The notes under the pieces: generated by a model
What the model was told of the DNA's origin: nothing
The model's database searches: none
What the model saw: the letters and a program-made list of their open reading frames with translations, nothing else
Program-made: the position numbers and the translations under genes
NCBI RefSeq assembly: GCF_009909145.1
Contig: NZ_JAAAPJ010000007.1
Coordinates: forward strand, 124,001-188,000
Length of the DNA: 64,000 nucleotides
Source of the DNA: Corallococcus silvisoli
GTDB lineage: Bacteria; Myxococcota; Myxococcia; Myxococcales; Myxococcaceae
Direction of reading: 5' to 3'
Shown here: positions 30,946 through 39,448 of the stretch, piece by piece
How the letters are laid out: every line of letters starts with the position of its first letter
Numbering within the stretch: the stretch's first letter is position 1

Positions 30946-33440
30946 GCCCGCGCTCCCTTCCGGTTCAGCAGCGGGCGCACCCGTTCGCGCACCTCGGCCG
31001 CGCCGCCGCACTCCAGCGCGTCCCGGGCCACGGCTTCCGCCTCCTCCATGCGGATGCCGCGCAGCAGCGCCTTCACCGACGGAATGCTGGGAATGGCCAC
31101 GCTCAGCTCCGTGACGCCCAGGCCGGACAGCACCACCGCGCCGGACGGGTCGCCCGCGATGCCGCCGCACGCGCCCACCCAGATGCCCGCCTTGCGCGCC
31201 GCTCGCACCGTGAGGTCCACCATGCGCAGCACCGCCGGGTGCAGGCCGTCCGCCCGCGGCGCGAGCACCGGATGCTCCCGGTCCATCGCCAGCACGTACT
31301 GCGTCAGGTCGTTGGTGCCGATGGAGAAGAACGACACGTCCCGCGCCAGCCGCTCCGCCATCATCACCGCCGATGGGACTTCAATCATGATGCCCGTCTC
31401 CACGGGCGCCGCGCCGACCTCCTGGCGCACGGACTCGGTGATGGCGCGGGCCTTCGCCAGCTCCTCGGGCATCGCCACCATCGGGTACATGATGCGGACC
31501 GGCCCCTCCATGGACGCGCGCAGGATGGCGCGCAGCTGCGTGCGGAACAGGTCCTCCCGTTCGAAGCACAGCCGGATGCCGCGCACGCCGAGGAACGGGT
31601 TCTCCTCCGCCGGCAGCGACAGGTAGGGCACCTGCTTGTCGCCGCCGATGTCCAGCGTGCGCAGGATGAGCGGCAGCCCGTTCAGCGCGCGGACCATGGT
31701 GCGGTACGCCTGGAACTGCTCCTCCTCGTCGGGCGGGTCGTCGCGCTGGAGGAAGAGGAACTCGGTGCGCATCAGGCCCACGCCCTCGCCGCCCGCGTCC
31801 ACGGCCTTCTGGGCGTCCGCGGCCTCGCTGATGTTCGCGGCCACCTCCACGCGCTTGCCGTCCAGCGTGATGGCGGGCCGGTAGCGCTCCAGCTTCTCCT
31901 CCTCGCGCCGGGCCCGGATGCGCTCGAGCTGGTGCGCGGCCTTCGCCTGGTCCCGCTCCGACGGCTCCACGACGAGCACGCCCGCGTCCCCATCCAGGAT
32001 GCAGTGCTGTCCGTCGCGCAGGTCCAGCACCGACGGCCCCGCCGCCACCACCGCCGGCAGGTCCAGCGAGCGCGCGATGATGGCCGTGTGCGATGTGGTG
32101 CCGCCGCCCGCCGTGCACAGGCCCAGCACCATGGCGGGGTCCAGCTTCGCGGTGTCGGACGGAGCCAGGTCCTCCGCCAGCAGCACCACCGGGTGAACCG
32201 GAAAGGCGGCCTCGCCCTCCACCACCTTCGCCAGGGGGCGCAGCACGCGCCGGCCCACGTCCCGCAGGTCCGCGGCCCGAGCGGCCAGCACCGGCTCGTC
32301 CAGCATCGCGAGCGCCTCCGCGCGGTTCTCGAAGACGCGGCGCCAGGACGCCCCCGCGCTGAAGCCGGTGTCGATGAGGACGTGGGACTCCGACAGCATC
32401 TCCGGGTCGTCCAGCAGCTCCAGGTGCGCCTTGAAGATGGCGGCCCGCCGCGCCCCCGCCTTCGTCAGGAAGCCTTCGTGCAACTGGCGCAGCTCCGCCG
32501 CCGCGCCCGCCAGGGCCTCTTCCAGCAGGCGGTGCTCGCGGGCCGTGTCGGCGGCGCGCTCCTCCACCTCCAGCCGCTCCCGCTGGAAGGTCCACACGGG
32601 CCCGGCGGCGATGCCCGGCGACGCGGACAGCCCCGCCACCAGCGTGCCCTCGTAGTCGAGCGTGACGGCGGGCCTGGGCGTCGCGCTCGGGAGGGGCGCG
32701 GCGGGGGGCTCCTCGCCCAGCCCGGACGCGAACGCTTCGCGCAGCGCGACGAGCGCCGCGTCCGCGTCATCGCCCGTCGCGGTGAAGGTCAGGGTCGTGC
32801 CGCTCCGGGCTCCCAGGCGCAGGAGCGACAGGAGGCTGCGGGCGTTGGCCTGCCGCCCTTCGTGGTGGACGGTGACGTCCGCGCGGAAGCGCCGCACCAC
32901 CTCCACCAGCACGGTGGCCGGGCGCGCGTGCAGGCCCTCCGGGGATGGGGACGCGACCTGGAGGTGGCGGCCCTCGATGACGGGGGGCGCGGCTGGAGGC
33001 TCCGGCGCGGAGTCGGTGCCGTTGAGGGCGTGGATGATGACGGCGGGGTCTCGCGTGTGGGCCAGGGCCTCGGAGCGGGCCTCGTCGCCCAGCACGCCGG
33101 TGAGGTTGGCGAGCACCTGGAGGTGTTCATCGGACTTCGCCGCGATGCCCACGACGATGCGCGCGTGGCCCTCCTGATTCCAGGCGACCCCGGCGGGGAA
33201 CTGCACGACGACGACGCCCGTCTGGAGCACCAGGTCCCGCGCCGCTGGCAGGCCATGGGGAATGGCGATGCCGTGGCCCAGGTAGGTCGCGGACACCTGC
33301 TCGCGCTGGAGCATGCTGTCGACGTAGCCGGGCGCGATGAAGCCTGCGTCCACCATCACCTGCCCGACCTGCCGGATGGCCTCCGCCTTGTCGGCGGCGG
33401 ACCGTCCCAGACGGACCTGCGAGGGGGTCAACATCAGCAT
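30942..33440 (-). CDS. EIIA(Fru)-HPr-EI fusion phosphotransferase
   Basis: 832 residues from ATG 33440 (AAGGAG 5 nt upstream; a second ATG lies two codons on). EIIA at 1-145 with phospho-His62 in IAIPHGL. HPr at about 155-245 with His171 in GLHARPA. Enzyme I at about 265-832 with phospho-His451 in GGGTTSHTAIIARSLDLPAV, the PEP-site LMRTEFLF and FFSIGTNDLTQYVLAMDR. It carries the whole phosphate relay from PEP to FruA in one chain, so this operon does not need separate general PTS proteins. The order EIIA-HPr-EI matches FPr/EI-type fusions. Probably first gene of the operon; a 219-bp divergent region precedes it. Confidence 0.95.
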   Translation of the reverse strand: MLMLTPSQVRLGRSAADKAEAIRQVGQVMVDAGFIAPGYVDSMLQREQVSATYLGHGIAIPHGLPAARDLVLQTGVVVVQFPAGVAWNQEGHARIVVGIAAKSDEHLQVLANLTGVLGDEARSEALAHTRDPAVIIHALNGTDSAPEPPAAPPVIEGRHLQVASPSPEGLHARPATVLVEVVRRFRADVTVHHEGRQANARSLLSLLRLGARSGTTLTFTATGDDADAALVALREAFASGLGEEPPAAPLPSATPRPAVTLDYEGTLVAGLSASPGIAAGPVWTFQRERLEVEERAADTAREHRLLEEALAGAAAELRQLHEGFLTKAGARRAAIFKAHLELLDDPEMLSESHVLIDTGFSAGASWRRVFENRAEALAMLDEPVLAARAADLRDVGRRVLRPLAKVVEGEAAFPVHPVVLLAEDLAPSDTAKLDPAMVLGLCTAGGGTTSHTAIIARSLDLPAVVAAGPSVLDLRDGQHCILDGDAGVLVVEPSERDQAKAAHQLERIRARREEEKLERYRPAITLDGKRVEVAANISEAADAQKAVDAGGEGVGLMRTEFLFLQRDDPPDEEEQFQAYRTMVRALNGLPLILRTLDIGGDKQVPYLSLPAEENPFLGVRGIRLCFEREDLFRTQLRAILRASMEGPVRIMYPMVAMPEELAKARAITESVRQEVGAAPVETGIMIEVPSAVMMAERLARDVSFFSIGTNDLTQYVLAMDREHPVLAPRADGLHPAVLRMVDLTVRAARKAGIWVGACGGIAGDPSGAVVLSGLGVTELSVAIPSIPSVKALLRGIRMEEAEAVARDALECGGAAEVRERVRPLLNRKGARA

Positions 33441-33659
33441 CGGGGCTCCTTGCTTCGAGTGCGCGTGCGCTTCACGCCGGGAACGACATCCCATCCTGCC
33501 CTGGCGCCCCGAAAGCCCCGGTGAGCGCTTCGGAGCCCCGTCCTCCGGGCAACAGCTTCGCGGGAGAGAAGGCCTCCTTGCCAGGGGCAGGGCGGCCAGG
33601 CGACGTCCTGCATCGGCGCGCGTGACGGGACGTAGGAGGGTGTTAAGGAGGAAGCCGTC

Positions 33660-34430
33660 ATGTCTGACAGCGTCCTGGATTTCTACGAAGGGCTGGCCGA
33701 GGAATACCACCTGCTCTTCGCGGACTGGGAGCAGGCGGTGGACCGGCAGGGCGCGGTGCTGGACGCGTTGCTGCGCCGCTCAGGCGCGCCGCCTCCGCGC
33801 CGGGTGTTGGACTGCGCGTGCGGCATTGGCACGCAGGCGCTGGGGCTGGCGGCTCGGGGTTACGCGGTGCACGCCACGGACCTGAGTCCCTCCGCGGTGG
33901 CCCGCGCGGAGCGGGAAGCCCGGGCCATGCACGTGAGCCTCACCACCGGCGTGGCGGACATGCGCATGCTGGACTGGCAGGTGCCGGGCACGTTCCACGT
34001 GGTGATGTCGTGCGACAACGCGATGGCGCACCTGCTGGAGGACTCGGACCTGGAGGACGCGGCGAACGCGATGGCGTCGCGACTGGTGCCGGGCGGGTTG
34101 CTGGTGGCGAGCCTGCGCGACCACTCGGCGCTCCTGGAGAAGCGGCCGCGCTTCACGGCGGAGCGGGTGCTGGACACGCCGCTGGGCCGCCGCGTCCTCT
34201 TCCAGGTCTGGGATTGGGCGGTGGATGAAAGGCAGTACACGGTGCGCCAGTTCATCCTGCGCCAGGAGTCCGGCGTCTGGCACACCACCGAGCACACCGG
34301 CATCTACCGCTTGTTGCAGCGCGTGGAGCTGGAGCAGGCGCTCACGAAGGCGGGGCTCGTGGATCCCCGCTGGTACACGCCGGAGGAGACGGGCTTCAAC
34401 CAGCCGCTCATCACCGCGCGGCGGCCTTGA
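33660..34430 (+). CDS. Class I SAM-dependent methyltransferase
   Basis: 256 residues, with AAGGAGG shortly before ATG 33660. Motif I VLDCACGIGTQ (49-59), acidic Asp74 in HATDLSPSAV and motif IV FHVVMSCDNA. The start DFYEGLAEEYHLLF is like glycine/sarcosine N-methyltransferases and related small-molecule enzymes, but no substrate can be assigned. It is divergent from the PTS operon and convergent with the membrane-protein gene at 34587. Confidence 0.85.
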   Translation: MSDSVLDFYEGLAEEYHLLFADWEQAVDRQGAVLDALLRRSGAPPPRRVLDCACGIGTQALGLAARGYAVHATDLSPSAVARAEREARAMHVSLTTGVADMRMLDWQVPGTFHVVMSCDNAMAHLLEDSDLEDAANAMASRLVPGGLLVASLRDHSALLEKRPRFTAERVLDTPLGRRVLFQVWDWAVDERQYTVRQFILRQESGVWHTTEHTGIYRLLQRVELEQALTKAGLVDPRWYTPEETGFNQPLITARRP

Positions 34431-34586
34431 GCCACGGCGCGAGGGTGAGGGTTTGCGCGGAGGAGTGCCAGTCATGACGGGTTTGGATGACGGTTCCCAT
34501 GGGCCCGCCGCTGCATGCCCGTGTCTCAATTCCGTCAGCGGTTGAAGCTCACCGCGAGGAAGCGGCGCACGCGGTCCGCAAGTGGC

Positions 34587-35021
34587 TCAGGACGCGCATC
34601 GCGCCTCCAAGCGGGCCTGCGCCGCCAGCGCCTCGTGCCACCAGGACTCCAGCTCCGCGCGCAGGAGGGGGACGGCGTGACGACGCACCGTGGCCGCGGC
34701 CTTCAACCACACGCGCGCCTGGTGGACCCGGGTGTGCAGCACGTCCAGCAGCGACGAGGAAGTGGAGGCGGTAGCCGGGAGCCACGCGTCCCACCTGGCC
34801 TGCTCGTGTGCCACTGGAGTCATGCGGATGGAGAGCGCGACCTGGAGGACCGGAAACAGCTCCGCGCGCGGCGGCCCCACCCAGATGAAGGCCAGCAGGA
34901 GCTGGATCGCCAGGATCCACCCCAGTCCCTCCCGGATGAACGGAGGGAGCGGCCGGGCTCCCCTGGAGGGGGACTCGGGAGGTCCGTCAGGGTCCACCTG
35001 TCCACGCAGCGGTCTGCTCAC
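34587..35021 (-). CDS. Small single-pass membrane protein under BlaI/CopY-type operators
   Basis: 144 residues from GTG 35021; AGGAGGG lies 5 nt upstream, which decides this start over the GTG 30 bp further up. Residues 1-28 are Pro/Arg-rich. One membrane helix, GLGWILAIQLLLAFIW, is near 32-48. The rest is helical with several Arg/His/Trp (LHTRVHQARVWLKAAATVRR). I do not recognise the family. Two TACA-N2-TGTA operators bracket its promoter, so it should be induced when a BlaI/MecI/CopY-type repressor is released. That family usually answers to beta-lactams or copper. Function unknown. Confidence 0.65.
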   Translation of the reverse strand: MSRPLRGQVDPDGPPESPSRGARPLPPFIREGLGWILAIQLLLAFIWVGPPRAELFPVLQVALSIRMTPVAHEQARWDAWLPATASTSSSLLDVLHTRVHQARVWLKAAATVRRHAVPLLRAELESWWHEALAAQARLEARCAS

Positions 35022-35036
35022 GGCATCCCTCCTGGC

Positions 35037-35078
35037 TACAGTTGTAGTCACGAGGGATATGGCATGATTACAGTTGTA
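35037..35078 (-). promoter_or_regulatory. Paired BlaI/MecI/CopY-type operators and promoter
   Basis: TACAGTTGTA occurs at 35037-35046 and 35069-35078, each within a longer dyad (…TACAgtTGTAGTC), 32 bp apart, about three helical turns. Reading the minus strand, TTGACT (35083-35078) is a good -35 and TATCCC (35059-35054) a weak -10. Operator 1 covers the spacer and operator 2 the start-site region, just before the RBS at 35033. TACA-N2-TGTA is the known core recognised by BlaI/MecI/CopY repressors. No such repressor gene is in the window. Confidence 0.7.
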
Positions 35079-35093
35079 GTCAAGAGGGGCGCT

Positions 35094-36224
35094 TCAGGCG
35101 CGCTTCGCGTCCGCGGGCGCGTTGGGGTGTCGAGCGAGCATGGCGCGGAGCTGCGGCTGGCGGCGCACCAGCTCCTGCTTGAGCAGGTGGGTGATGAGGG
35201 CGGGGGGCGCGGCGCTCCAGCGCGCGATGTTCTGCACGAGCATGGGTGAGCGGTACGTGCGCCCGCAGAGCAGCGACGTCGTCTTGCCGTCCACGGGCAT
35301 GCCCACGAGCGCGCCCAGGGCCCGGCCCTCCGTGTTGAGGATGAGCTCCACCTTCTCCTCGGAGGGGCCCGTGGAGAAGCGCTGGCGCAGCAGCTCGCGC
35401 GCGGTGCGGCGGGTCTGCTCCGGCACGTCGCGGTCCACCGTGAGCTTATGGTGCTCCATCAGGCGGCGCATCGCCCACAGGCGGCGGAAGAGGGCCACGG
35501 GCAGCTGCGGGTTGCGCACGAGGAAGCGGCGCACGCCCGTGTCCGAAGCGAACGCCGCGCGGGCCACCAGCGCCTCCAGGCCCACCGGGTTGCGGTGGTG
35601 CCGCGCGATGAGCCGCGCGTGCGCGAGCCCGACGCGCGAGTTCTCCAGTACGGCCTTGATGACGGCGGGCACCGGGTCGAAGCACAGCGCGGACAGCTCT
35701 GGATCCTCCGCCCCGTGCGCGAGCGCGACCCGCTGGTCCTCCGGCAATGCGTGCAGGCGCGTCTCGAAGAGCTTGCGGTAGTCGCCCAGCACGGCCTCGG
35801 GCACGTCGTCCGCGGGCTCGGGTTCCTCGGGGGCTCCCTCCGTGGCCTCCGCTTCCGGCAGCGGCTCCAGGTCACTGGCCTCGTGCGGGACCGAGGCGGC
35901 GCCACCGGCATGCGCGCCGGAGCCGGCCGCCGCGCTCGCGGAGGTCCTCGCAGGCGACGGGGGCGGTGCACTGCTCTGGGCCGGCGCCGTGTCCTGCCTC
36001 ACGGTGTTCACGGGGGAAGGCTCCACTCCGGGCAGCAACGCTCCCTGCGACACCAGCCGCGTGAGGATGTCGCGCAGCCGCTCGGGCGGCAGTCCGGTGA
36101 GCGCGGGCAGGTCGCGGGCGCGGGTATGGCCGTCCAGGCGGGACAGCACGAAGCCCTCTTCCGCGCTCAGCGGGAGGCGGCGCAGGTCCACCGTGGGGTT
36201 CAGCTTGGGCGTCCAGTCGTTCAT
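35094..36224 (-). CDS. Uncharacterised cytoplasmic protein, winged-helix-like N-terminus
   Basis: 376 residues from ATG 36224; the frame is open far upstream, but that part has no homologous look. Residues 10-65 (EEGFVLSRLDGHTRARDLPA, then LTGLPPERLRDILTRLVSQGAL) look like a small winged-helix module seen in myxobacterial signalling proteins. An acidic Pro/Ala/Glu-rich linker (75-150) leads to a helical domain of about 220 residues (LRDYRKLF...ALFRRLWAMRRLMEHHKLT) that may be HEAT-like. No catalytic motif seen. It ends 16 bp upstream of the BlaI-type operator region but faces the same way, so read-through into the membrane-protein gene is possible. Confidence 0.7.
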   Translation of the reverse strand: MNDWTPKLNPTVDLRRLPLSAEEGFVLSRLDGHTRARDLPALTGLPPERLRDILTRLVSQGALLPGVEPSPVNTVRQDTAPAQSSAPPPSPARTSASAAAGSGAHAGGAASVPHEASDLEPLPEAEATEGAPEEPEPADDVPEAVLGDYRKLFETRLHALPEDQRVALAHGAEDPELSALCFDPVPAVIKAVLENSRVGLAHARLIARHHRNPVGLEALVARAAFASDTGVRRFLVRNPQLPVALFRRLWAMRRLMEHHKLTVDRDVPEQTRRTARELLRQRFSTGPSEEKVELILNTEGRALGALVGMPVDGKTTSLLCGRTYRSPMLVQNIARWSAAPPALITHLLKQELVRRQPQLRAMLARHPNAPADAKRA

Positions 36225-36464
36225 GCGCGTCCCCGAGTCTTTCACGACACGCGCACCCCCTGCCTCCTCCCGGCCATGCCGCCCGCACCGGATTGTTCCC
36301 GGGCCGTCTGAAAACGACGGGCTGCGTCGGGCCTGGTCGCCTGCTCGCCAGTCCACGGTGCCGCCCGGGTTGCCGGGACGCGTGGGCCGACCGGTGTCGC
36401 TGCCTACACGCCGCATGCGGGAGCGGGTTGACGGGAGGCGGGGAGCTGGACACAACTTCACCTC

Positions 36465-36833
36465 ATGTCCGACCGCATCCAGACCTATGCCGAGTTCTGG
36501 CCGTTCTACCTGCGCGAGCACTCGCATGCGTCGACACGCTGGCTGCACTTCGCGGGCACGAGCCTGGGCGTGGGCCTGGGCGTGACGGCCGCCGTCACCG
36601 GGCGTGGCGCGCTGGTTCCCGCCGCGCTGGTGGCCGCTTACGGCTTCGCGTGGGCCAGCCACTTCAAGATCGAGCACAACCGTCCGGCGACCTTCAAGTA
36701 CCCGCTCTGGTCGCTCATCTCCGACTTCCGGATGGCGGCGCTCATGGCCACCGGCCAGCTGGGGCCGCACCTGGAGCGCGCCAACGCGGGCACGCCGGCC
36801 ACCGCCACCCTGGCGCCGGCCTCCGCGGAGTAG
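36465..36833 (+). CDS. Mpo1/DUF962-family membrane protein
   Basis: 122 residues. FWPFYLREHSHASTRWLHFAG at the start, ASHFKIEHNRPATFKYP in the middle and LISDFRMAALM match the DUF962 family, with two or three short hydrophobic segments between. The yeast relative Mpo1 is an iron-dependent 2-hydroxy fatty acid dioxygenase; the conserved His residues are present, so a lipid-related role is plausible. No strong RBS. The gene is divergent from the protein at 35094 (240 bp apart, no clear promoter seen). Confidence 0.85.
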   Translation: MSDRIQTYAEFWPFYLREHSHASTRWLHFAGTSLGVGLGVTAAVTGRGALVPAALVAAYGFAWASHFKIEHNRPATFKYPLWSLISDFRMAALMATGQLGPHLERANAGTPATATLAPASAE

Positions 36834-36845
36834 GGCGCCCGTCCT

Positions 36846-37043
36846 TCCGCGCGCCCGCGGTGGCCGAGCTCGTGGAGCGCTTCGTCTGTGCGCCCCGCTT
36901 CGCCGCTCAACGCCATCCGCGCGCCCGTGGCGGTCGAGCTCGTGGAGCGCTTCGTCCGAGCGCTCCGCTTCGCCGCCTCGCACCGTCCGCGCGCGGGGCC
37001 CGTGTCCGCGTGGAGCGCGGGCCCCAGCGACCTCACCGCGTCC
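36846..37043. repeat. Intergenic 70-bp-step repeat, three copies
   Basis: Segments starting at 36846, 36916 and 36986 share TCCGCGCGC at their start. The first two share most of about 60 bp, including GAGCTCGTGGAGCGCTTCGT. The third is diverged. The array fills the gap between the convergent Mpo1-like and msrA genes. It has no start/RBS pattern and no hairpin of note. Confidence 0.7.
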
Positions 37044-37700
37044 TCAGGCGCTGACGCCGACGCCAATGGGGCAGCTCACGCCGGTGCCGCCGACGCCGCA
37101 GTAACCCCCAGGGTTCTTCTGCAGGTACTGCTGGTGGTAGTCCTCGGCGTAATAGAAGGCCGGCGCGGGCAGGATCTCCGTGGTGATGTCGCCCAGGCCC
37201 TTCGCGTTCAGCGCGGCCTGATACGTCTGGCGCGTCTCCTCCGCCGCGCGCTTCTGCGCGTCGTTCGCGTAGTAGATGCCGGAGCGGTACTGGGTGCCCG
37301 CGTCGTTGCCCTGACGCATGCCCTGCGTCGGGTCGTGGTTCTCCCAGAAGAGCTTCAAGAGCTGCGCGTAGGGGACCTTCTTCGGGTCGTAGACCACGCG
37401 CACCACTTCGTTGTGGCCGGTGAGCCCCGAGCAGACCTCTTCGTAGGTGGGGTTCGGCGTCAGCCCGCCCGCGTACCCCACGGCGGTGGAGTACACGCCC
37501 GGCACCTGCCAGAACTTGCGCTCCACTCCCCAGAAGCAGCCCATGCCGAAGATGGCGGTCTCGAAGCCCTCCGGCACCGGCCCCTTCAGCGGGGTGCTCA
37601 GCACGGTGTGCTTCTGTGGAACCGGCATCTCCTGCGGGCGGCCCGGCAGCGCCTCCTGCGGAGTGGGGAGCCTCGACTTCTTCGGAGACGTGAAGAACAT
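37044..37700 (-). CDS. msrA: Peptide methionine sulfoxide reductase A
   Basis: 218 residues. Catalytic Cys55 in GMGCFWG, then [18 protein letters not shown] and [12 protein letters not shown]; the C-terminal [12 protein letters not shown] holds the recycling Cys. It reduces methionine-S-sulfoxide in damaged proteins using thioredoxin. The N-terminal 40 residues precede the usual MsrA core and include no signal peptide, so it is cytoplasmic. Divergent from the M20 peptidase gene (113 bp). Confidence 0.95.
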   Translation of the reverse strand: MFFTSPKKSRLPTPQEALPGRPQEMPVPQKHTVLSTPLKGPVPEGFETAIFGMGCFWGVERKFWQVPGVYSTAVGYAGGLTPNPTYEEVCSGLTGHNEVVRVVYDPKKVPYAQLLKLFWENHDPTQGMRQGNDAGTQYRSGIYYANDAQKRAAEETRQTYQAALNAKGLGDITTEILPAPAFYYAEDYHQQYLQKNPGGYCGVGGTGVSCPIGVGVSA

Positions 37701-37813
37701 GCTCTAGCTTTAGCCCCGGGCGTCCCGATTTTCACGCCCGGCGCATGGCCGCCTCCCCGCCCTTCGTCCTACCTGGAATGCCCCGTCCTCTCGACGGTTC
37801 CCCAAGGACCCTC

Positions 37814-39442
37814 ATGCGCACTTCCTTCCTCGCCACCCTCTGTCTCCTGGCGCCCGCCGCCGCCCTCGCCGCCAAGGACCCTCGCTGCGCCGGCAAGCCC
37901 GTGGCCCGGGCCGCCCGCTTCTCCGAGGCTGCCCTGAAGGGCACCCCCGCCGCGGAGCGTTACGCCGCCTACATCCAGGCCTGCGCGTTGGATGACGTGG
38001 TGTCCCTCACCCAGACGCTCGTCCGCTTCAAGACCGTGAGCAGCGAGGCCCCCGCGGCGAAGAGCCCGGAGGTGGCCGCGATGGGCCGCGCGCTGGAGTC
38101 CTGGGCGAAGGCGCACGGCTTCGGCTTCCGCACCGTGGGTGAGAACGATGTCTTCGAGCTGTCCTGGGGCGAGGGCGAGCCGCTGCTGGGGCTCGTCTTC
38201 CACGGCGACGTCGTCCCCGCGCCCGCCCACGAGTGGAAGCATTCGCCCTTCAAGCCCGTGGTGGAGAAGGGCCGCCTGTACGGCCGGGGCGTGGAGGACG
38301 ACAAGGGCCCCATCGCCTCCGCGCTCGTCGCGCTGTCCATGGCGAAGGACCTGGGCCTGAAGCCGCGAGGCAAGGTGCTCGTCATCATCGGCAACGGCGA
38401 GGAGAGCGACTGGAACGGCATGAAGCGGTACGCGGACACCGAACCCACGCCCACGCACGTCATCTCCGTGGACTCCGGCTACCCGGTGATGGCCGCGCAG
38501 TCCGGCTTCGTCGCGTGGACGCTGGAGGCGCCCGTGGGCCCGGCCTCGGCCGCGCCGAAGGAGGGCTCCATCGCGCGCGCCGTGGACGTGAGCGCGGGCG
38601 AGTTCCTCACCCAGGTGCCCGGCACCGCCACGCTGAAGCTGGAGCCGGTGAAGGGCCAGACCCCCGAGTCGCTGCTCGCCGCCGTGAAGGCCGCCATCGC
38701 CCAGGAGGCGCCCGCGCGCAAGGACCTGAAGGCCGAGGCGAAGCGCGAGGGCGCCGCCGTGGTGCTCACCGCCCACGGCGTCGCGGTGCACTCGTCCACC
38801 GCGGATGAGGGCCACAACGCGCTGTGGGACCTGTCCGCCGTGGCCGCGCGGCTGCCGCTGGAGGACAACGGCATCGCGGCCCTGCTGCGCGTCGTCGCGA
38901 AGCGCTTCGACGGAGACCACCACGGCGACAAGCTGGGGCTCGCGTATCAGGACGCGCTGATGGGGCCGCTGCTCGTGGCGCCCACCGTGCTGCGCGTGAA
39001 GGACGGCAGCGTGTCGCTGGGGGTGAACATGCGCCGGCCGCAGGGCCAGGACGCGGCCGCGTTCAACGCGGCCCTGGACGCCGCCGCGAAGCGCGTGGGC
39101 GAGGACTCCGGCGGTCAGGTGAAGGAGTCCTCCGGCCGCTACCTGGGCGACCCGCACGTGGCGGACACGTCCGGCCCGCTGGTGAAGACGCTGATGGACA
39201 TCTACCAGCGGCAGCGCAAGGCCCCGGACGCGGTGCCCGGCTCCATCCGCGGCGGCACCTACGCGCGGCTGTTCCCTCGCGCCGTGGACTTCGGGCCTGC
39301 CTTCCCCAACGAGCCCTACACCGGCCACGCCCCGGATGAGTCCATCGCGCTGGAGACGCTGGACCTGAGCACGCGCATGCTCGCGGAGGCCGTGCACACG
39401 CTGGCCATCACGCCGGCGCCGGAGGTGAAGGCCACGCCGTGA
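37814..39442 (+). CDS. Secreted M20-family (PepV-like) dipeptidase
   Basis: 542 residues from ATG 37814 with AAGGA 5 nt upstream and a signal peptide [20 protein letters not shown]. Metal-binding landmarks: VFHGDVVPA (His130, Asp132), [10 protein letters not shown] (Asp162/163), [10 protein letters not shown] (Glu196/197) and VDSGYP (Asp220). The C-terminal [11 protein letters not shown] supplies the last His. It should hydrolyse dipeptides or related amides with two zinc ions, here outside the cytoplasm. Its length matches PepV/carnosinase relatives with the extra lid domain. Confidence 0.9.
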   Translation: MRTSFLATLCLLAPAAALAAKDPRCAGKPVARAARFSEAALKGTPAAERYAAYIQACALDDVVSLTQTLVRFKTVSSEAPAAKSPEVAAMGRALESWAKAHGFGFRTVGENDVFELSWGEGEPLLGLVFHGDVVPAPAHEWKHSPFKPVVEKGRLYGRGVEDDKGPIASALVALSMAKDLGLKPRGKVLVIIGNGEESDWNGMKRYADTEPTPTHVISVDSGYPVMAAQSGFVAWTLEAPVGPASAAPKEGSIARAVDVSAGEFLTQVPGTATLKLEPVKGQTPESLLAAVKAAIAQEAPARKDLKAEAKREGAAVVLTAHGVAVHSSTADEGHNALWDLSAVAARLPLEDNGIAALLRVVAKRFDGDHHGDKLGLAYQDALMGPLLVAPTVLRVKDGSVSLGVNMRRPQGQDAAAFNAALDAAAKRVGEDSGGQVKESSGRYLGDPHVADTSGPLVKTLMDIYQRQRKAPDAVPGSIRGGTYARLFPRAVDFGPAFPNEPYTGHAPDESIALETLDLSTRMLAEAVHTLAITPAPEVKATP

Positions 39443-39448
39443 CGGGGC

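Noticed and set aside
27973..31626. Long plus-strand frame opposite the PTS operon
   Set aside because: Antisense shadow with no domain; it also covers the duplicated fruK tail, which extends the frame by chance.
34690..35067. Plus-strand open frame over the small membrane-protein gene
   Set aside because: The minus-strand gene has an AGGAGG site, a promoter with operators and a clear membrane helix.
36888..37937. Open frame through the 70-bp repeats toward msrA and the M20 gene
   Set aside because: It runs antisense to msrA and arises from repeat composition; no RBS or domain.
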